Assembly (NCBI RefSeq): GCF_030272615.1
Contig: NC_081413.1
Location: 608,072,209 to 608,136,208 of the forward strand
Direction of reading: 5' to 3'
DNA length: 64,000 nt
From: Cryptomeria japonica
Lineage: Eukaryota; Streptophyta; Pinopsida; Cupressales; Cupressaceae
Shown: one piece after another, positions 60,075-64,000 of the stretch
How positions within the stretch are numbered: the first letter of the stretch is position 1
Layout of the letters: every line of letters starts with the position of its first letter
Made by a program: the position numbers and the translations under genes
Notes under the pieces: model-generated
Database searches by the model: none
Told to the model about the DNA's origin: nothing
Seen by the model: only the letters and a program-made list of their open reading frames with translations

Positions 60075-61046
60075 CTACTTATACTTGTTCTGATAATCAT
60101 GGTTAGGCCTAAAAGATCTTCTAGCTCTTTCCTCAAATCTTGAATTCCTTTCAGGAAATTTAGATGAAAAATGATCTATCTTATTACATGCAAAACATTT
60201 AAAAGGTGGTTTTCCTTCATACTTACTTCCTGCCGGACCTTTAGGTACTCTTCTATAAAATAGGGCTTCAAGCTGCTCAAACTCTTCATCTTCTTTCTTC
60301 ATTTCCTCCAATTCCTTATCATATAAGGATTTCCAATCACTCTTGTCGATCGATGATGTAGTTGCATGAAAAGTAGGTTCAGATTTTGCAACTTCAGAAG
60401 GACCAAATTCATCAAGCTCAAAAGTAGATAACTTCCCAACCAAAGTATCCCTATTAACATAGGTGTTTGCCATTGTTATCAACTCATTAATTACAATATC
60501 CTTCATCTTATAAGCCGATGGAAAATCTCTCAATACTTTAGAAACTATTTCATCTTCGCTCAGAGATCCACCACAACACTGAACTCCTTGAACAATTTCA
60601 TTAACTCTCTCCATAAAAGCAATAATCCTTCCATATTATTCCATCTTCAAGTTCTCATATCTCACCTGGTAACCATCAAGTTTAGCAATTTTAACAGTAG
60701 GGTCACCTTCATTCAGAGTCTCTCATTTATCTCATATAGCCTTTGCTGTTGATTTGTCGGTTAGTCCCATAACCTGTTGATCATAAAGTGCACACAAAAG
60801 GGCTTCTCTAGCTCTACAATCATTTTCAATGTCCTTATCCAAGCTTGCCAGAGGATGATTTCTAGATATCAAATTATGAGGTATATATCCTTTCTCAGTG
60901 ATCTCCCAAATCTCCTTTCCAAGACATCTCAGATGAGCCTCCATCTGAATTTTCTATACTCTATAATTTGTTACATCAAGCCTAGGAATTTTTCTCTGGA
61001 AAACAACTGCATATGAACTTGATGAACTTGAACTATTAGATGCCAT
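60075..61046 (-). pseudogene. Element C gag
   Basis: The ATG at 61046 begins MASNSSSSSSSYAVVFQRKI, a Ser-rich lead-in, then IPRLDVTNYRV and MEAHLRCLGKEIWEI, the DUF4219/UBN2 style. In-frame stops occur near 60945 and 60732. The later part reads MERVNEIVQGVQCCGGSLSE and ends with the zinc-knuckle region CFACNKIDHFSSKFPE, where the expected last Cys of CCHC is Phe. It is in the same frame as pol, so the parent carried one gag-pol ORF. Confidence 0.82.
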
Positions 61047-61088
61047 AGGATCTTTCTCAAGCGGTTAAGATTGTGCAAAGAGGACCTT

Positions 61089-61100
61089 GCTTTGATACCA
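61089..61100 (-). promoter_or_regulatory. Primer-binding site of element C
   Basis: On the minus strand TGGTATCAAAGC, two bases inside the 5' LTR end, differs by one base from TGGTATCAGAGC. Confidence 0.85.
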
Positions 61101-61102
61101 AT

Positions 61103-61352
61103 TGTTAGACAACTCAAATAACCGATGAAAAACTGAGAAGGGGGGGGGGGGGGGTGAATCAGTTGTTAACAAATTATAGAACTTTAAGGTTCAACCTGTA
61201 ATACCGATTAACTGGCTACCGATTGACATCCTCTTCCGAAAATCAAGATCCGTGATTATCGGATCGGAATCTCATTAATAGTTGCCATCAATGAGAACCC
61301 TAAACCAATAATCAACCATCAGAAGCCACTAGATGAGTGTCAATTGCCAACA
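61103..61352 (-). repeat. Short LTR (250 bp) shared by elements C and D
   Basis: On the minus strand it starts TGTTGGCAATTGACACTC and ends TTGAGTTGTCTAACA. The outer end matches element A's LTR start and the inner end, with a 15-bp C-tract (61141-61155), matches the 3' LTR of C. Compared with C's 1196-bp 3' LTR most of the middle is missing. It is followed by C's primer site on one side and preceded by D's purine tract on the other. Confidence 0.75.
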
Positions 61353-63919
61353 ATCTCGCTCTTTGGCATTGATGGCAACACTCATGAAAAATGGCTAAGT
61401 GTTGAAAAACCTGAATACTGGATCAAAAGAATTTCTAAGGCTCCCCCTTAGACAAAGAATTCTGAAACCTGTAATTACACTCTTCTACTATACATTTTTC
61501 ACCTTTACTCTCCCCCTTTGACAACAATTCCAAAGATGGGGTGTTGCCCAAAATTTATATACAAAAATATTTACCAGAGACTTTACAAATACTTAAAGCT
61601 AGTAAAAATGGTTTTCAAAAATCCTAGGTGAGTGTCCTACCCACTCTTCAAGCTATCCAAAACTGTAATGAATGCACTAAATATAGTTCCATGAATCTCT
61701 ACATCTTTTAGATCAGATGAAACAAGTTGGGTCATTTCCTCATACAATCGTCCTTATTGCTCAACATGGTGTCCAACCGAGGGGCAATCAAGTTCCGGAG
61801 TTCACCAAATCTCCTCAAAATTTTGTCCTTATCCGTATTAAGGTTTAAGATTTGATCATTAAGAGTCATTATTTTCCCTTCAACACTATTGGTCAGAGAT
61901 ACATTAGGATCAAAACATTGAGAAATACCAGCAAGTTTACCTTGGCAAACACTTATTTGCTTGTCTATGTCTACTATGAACTTGGGCAAAATTAGACAAG
62001 ACTTATATAATTCATCGCCTTCTATCAATGCATCTGAAATAATCTGCAAACCTTTATGCAATCTCACTCTATCATCTTCAATCATTTTTTGGAATGTCTG
62101 CATTCTTACATCCTTAAATCTATCCAAAACTCATTTAGTAATAGACTTCTCTAAAGAATCAAAACTGGTATTTACACTATTAATCAAATGCAGTAGTTTG
62201 TCGGAGGGGCTAGCATTAGGATCTAGTTGTACACCTAGGGCTACCTTCTGTAACACATCAACAAACATCAAAATGAGATTTTAATCTTTTGACTCAGATT
62301 TGACCAGATCTGACTGGCCTGAGCTTGAACAGCTACTGCAAGCATCAACATCTCTGCAGGTGACATCTATCCAAGATTTAGAGGACCATGTAGATTTGTA
62401 GAGATTTGAGGTGGAGTCCTTGCGGTTGCAGGAGTGTCAGTTTCTAGATCAACAACTCCTTTACCCTTGTCTATCTCAGCACCCTTTACCTCTTTTTTCT
62501 TAGGTCCCTTTTCTCTGCTCCATCCCCTTTATCTTGTTCACTGATGTTGCTACTTGATGCAGTATCATCCTTTTGAATCTCAGGGACTGCAAAACTATCT
62601 ACCACCAGAGGATTATCACTAGTCTCAGCATCAAGTGTTGTGTTTCCTTGGTCTTCTGGATGTCCCTCAGTTTAAGTTTCATCCTTTTGATCACTGAAAA
62701 CACCTTCTTTTACTTCCGACTGAGAGGTCTTGACTGCATCTCTATACAAGGGATCATTCTTCATGATTCTTCGCCAAATATATTTAGTCTCCTTTCTCAC
62801 CTCTTCCACCTTGCCAATCATTAACCCGTTCATCCTCTTTTTACTTCTGAATTATTTCTTGTTAGCTTCCTCAATGAGCATTTTTGCTTCATCTTGGGAG
62901 ACATTGGTGCAAACATTAATCATTTCTCTTTCCTTCATTTCCTTATTAATTTTACTAGCTATTAGACTCCTTGTATCAATAATGTTATATAGATCCTTAG
63001 GCATTTTCTGCTCCAGCTCAATCAAAGCTTTACTAAAATTATGCAAGTATAAAACAACACCTTCTTCAACCTTTCTTTGATCCACCTCATCTAGATTTCC
63101 ATAATAATCTCCTAGATTCTTCAAGTTTCCATCAATAATTATTTCATCAATTAATTGCTTTGTTGATAATGGAGGAACATTTGTATATTTACCTTGCAAA
63201 TCATTGGATTCAAGGTCTTTTTCAAGTTGAGTTTTAACTTGTCTTCCTCTTTTGGGCCTTCTAGTAGGGGCAGTTTTAGATTTAGCTTTCTTGCTTTGCT
63301 GGGCTCCATTATACTATGGCTTCCTCACCACCTTTACAAATTCACCTTTCTTATTAGCCTTGCCTACTTCTTCCTCTGAGTCAGTCTCAGAGGCCACCAG
63401 AGATACAACAACATAAGTTTTCTTAGGTTTCTCCTTTTTCTTCAAAACTCCCTTTCTGGATGGGCTTTGTCTTGTAGATGGTGCTACCAGAACATGGAAA
63501 GACTTAGTTTCCTTTGGTTTAGCTTTAGAGGGAACCGGTTTAGACTTAGGTTTTTTGGTTTCCTCTTTGGCCTCCATCTGTGCATGTTTCTCTCTAGCAT
63601 GCTTCACCTCCTCCCAGGTGAATCCCATCTGAACAACTACTTCCTTAGCCATCTTGGAAACTTTCCTCTTCCATGCAGGGGTTGTGAACTGTTTGTGCAA
63701 CTCTAGGTCTTTCTCCTTGAATGTGCCAAATATTTCTTCCTTTTTATCAACTGACTTACTCAACATGTGTTAAGTATAGGCATCTAGGGTAGAAAAATCA
63801 ACATCATAGCCCATGGGAAGAATCCACATAGTCCTTGGCTTAACTGCTTCCATTAAGCATTGGTCCTTATCAACCATGAAGCAGATTTTTTTCTCATACT
63901 TCTATTGGCATTTTGAGTT
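61353..63919 (-). mobile_element. Element D: internal region with an ORF2 homologue, open to the right
   Basis: On the minus strand the region ends with a purine tract (AAAGAGCGAGAT, 61353-61364) against the shared LTR. A second tract (CAAAGGGGGAGAG) lies near 61509-61521. Its main content is a diverged homologue of element A's ORF2. Its 5' part is interrupted at 63920 by another LTR, and its own 5' LTR is outside the window. Confidence 0.75.
61732..63919 (-). pseudogene. Element D ORF2 homologue, broken
   Basis: The segments follow the order of element A ORF2. Near 63860: ICFMVDKDQCLMEAVKPRTM, matching ICFMMKTDETLMEAVEPRQI. At 63314-63766: an N-terminal half of a basic domain, then a Lys/Pro-rich linker. 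At 62852-63199: KQLIDEIII and a block with VVLYLHNFSKALIELEQKMP, matching ILLYIDIYKKALIEILKERP. At about 62180-62210: SPSDKLLHLI, matching SPSGKLKTLT. At 61732-62127: DKILRRFGELRNLIAPRLDT, matching DKIMRRQRNLRGLVSPRLDS. Several frames and stops separate these blocks. The conserved blocks are mostly helical. The conservation of order shows a real protein family. Confidence 0.75.
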
Positions 63920-64000
63920 TGTTGGCATTTTGCATATAGATTGCATTAATGATATTTTGTCATTGATGTCAATTGAACCGGTAATGGTATTCATGTTATT
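63920..64000 (+). repeat. Start of a plus-strand LTR, runs off the right edge
   Basis: TGTTGGCATTTTGCATATAG begins at 63920, and the word TTTTGTCATTGATGTCAA occurs about 35 bp later, as in the LTRs of A and B. The 5 bases before it are GAGTT. The rest is outside the window. Confidence 0.55.

Larger units (their letters stand above)
46030..61352 (-). mobile_element. Element C: Copia retrotransposon, minus strand, split by two insertions
   Basis: On the minus strand the order is short 5' LTR (61103-61352), primer site, gag, protease, integrase, reverse transcriptase and RNase H (61046-57184), then the rest of RNase H (49430-49104), a 3' untranslated part, purine tract and 3' LTR (47225-46030). 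Gag, protease, integrase and RNase H precede and follow one another in the Copia order. Element B (49431-57181) and a solo LTR (47380-48865) interrupt it. Nearly all of gag-pol lies in one frame with about a dozen stops. Confidence 0.85.

Noticed and set aside
1-64000. CRISPR arrays, tRNA or rRNA genes, bacterial operons
   Set aside because: None was seen by eye. The tandem repeats lack the regular repeat-spacer pattern, and no clear tRNA cloverleaf or rRNA block was recognised.

Overview
The window looks like nuclear DNA of a seed plant with a large, repeat-dominated genome; a gymnosperm (conifer-like) genome is my best guess. The grounds are AT-rich sequence, one intact-looking host gene in 64 kb, a plant-only protein family, plant-type LINEs with a DUF4283 ORF1 and an RNase H domain, and deeply nested Copia and Gypsy LTR retrotransposons. 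The species is inference; nothing seen fixes it.

Layout. 1-4.1 kb: minus-strand remnant of a Gypsy-like element, with a long gag-like frame open at the left edge (1-989) and an LTR-like end at 4096. 4.1-7.6 kb: element F, a small non-autonomous LTR element whose left LTR is split by an antisense solo LTR (4689-5136, target duplication AATTT). 7.6-18 kb: AT-rich spacer with an LTR fragment, a 324-bp solo LTR (11186-11509) and three tandem-repeat fields. 18.2-19.3 kb: the host gene, a 325-aa Cys-motif protein with a short upstream ORF. 19.3-23.2 kb: spacer. 23.2-26.2 kb: a LINE carrying ORF1 and endonuclease, cut off before its reverse transcriptase by an LTR-like sequence.

27.2-33.9 kb: element A, 6648 bp, with two LTRs, TTAAG target duplications, a tRNA-Met-type primer site and a polypurine tract, but no protease, integrase or polymerase. 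It encodes a coiled-coil plus zinc-knuckle protein (ORF1) and a long protein of no family I recognise (ORF2). 35-43 kb: a decayed Gypsy gag-protease relic (E), cut by a 3.9-kb insertion (38150-42047, duplication AAATT) that looks like a giant solo LTR and carries a short hairpin array. 44.4-46.0 kb: the 3' end of a minus-strand LINE with poly(A) tail.

46.0-61.4 kb: minus-strand Copia element C, split by a solo LTR (47380-48865) and by a full-length plus-strand Copia element B (49431-57181, duplication ACAAC) that landed in C's RNase H. 61.35-63.92 kb: element D, minus strand, a second diverged copy of the ORF2 family, joined to C through one shared short LTR. 63.92 kb to the end: start of another LTR.

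How they fit. A, B, C and D share LTR ends, a C-tract, a primer site and a purine-tract region, although only B and C encode polymerase. The simplest reading is that A and D are non-autonomous passengers on B/C-like Copia machinery, and that their ORF2 family is the least explained biology here. Every transposon reading frame seen is broken, so this locus is a record of past activity.
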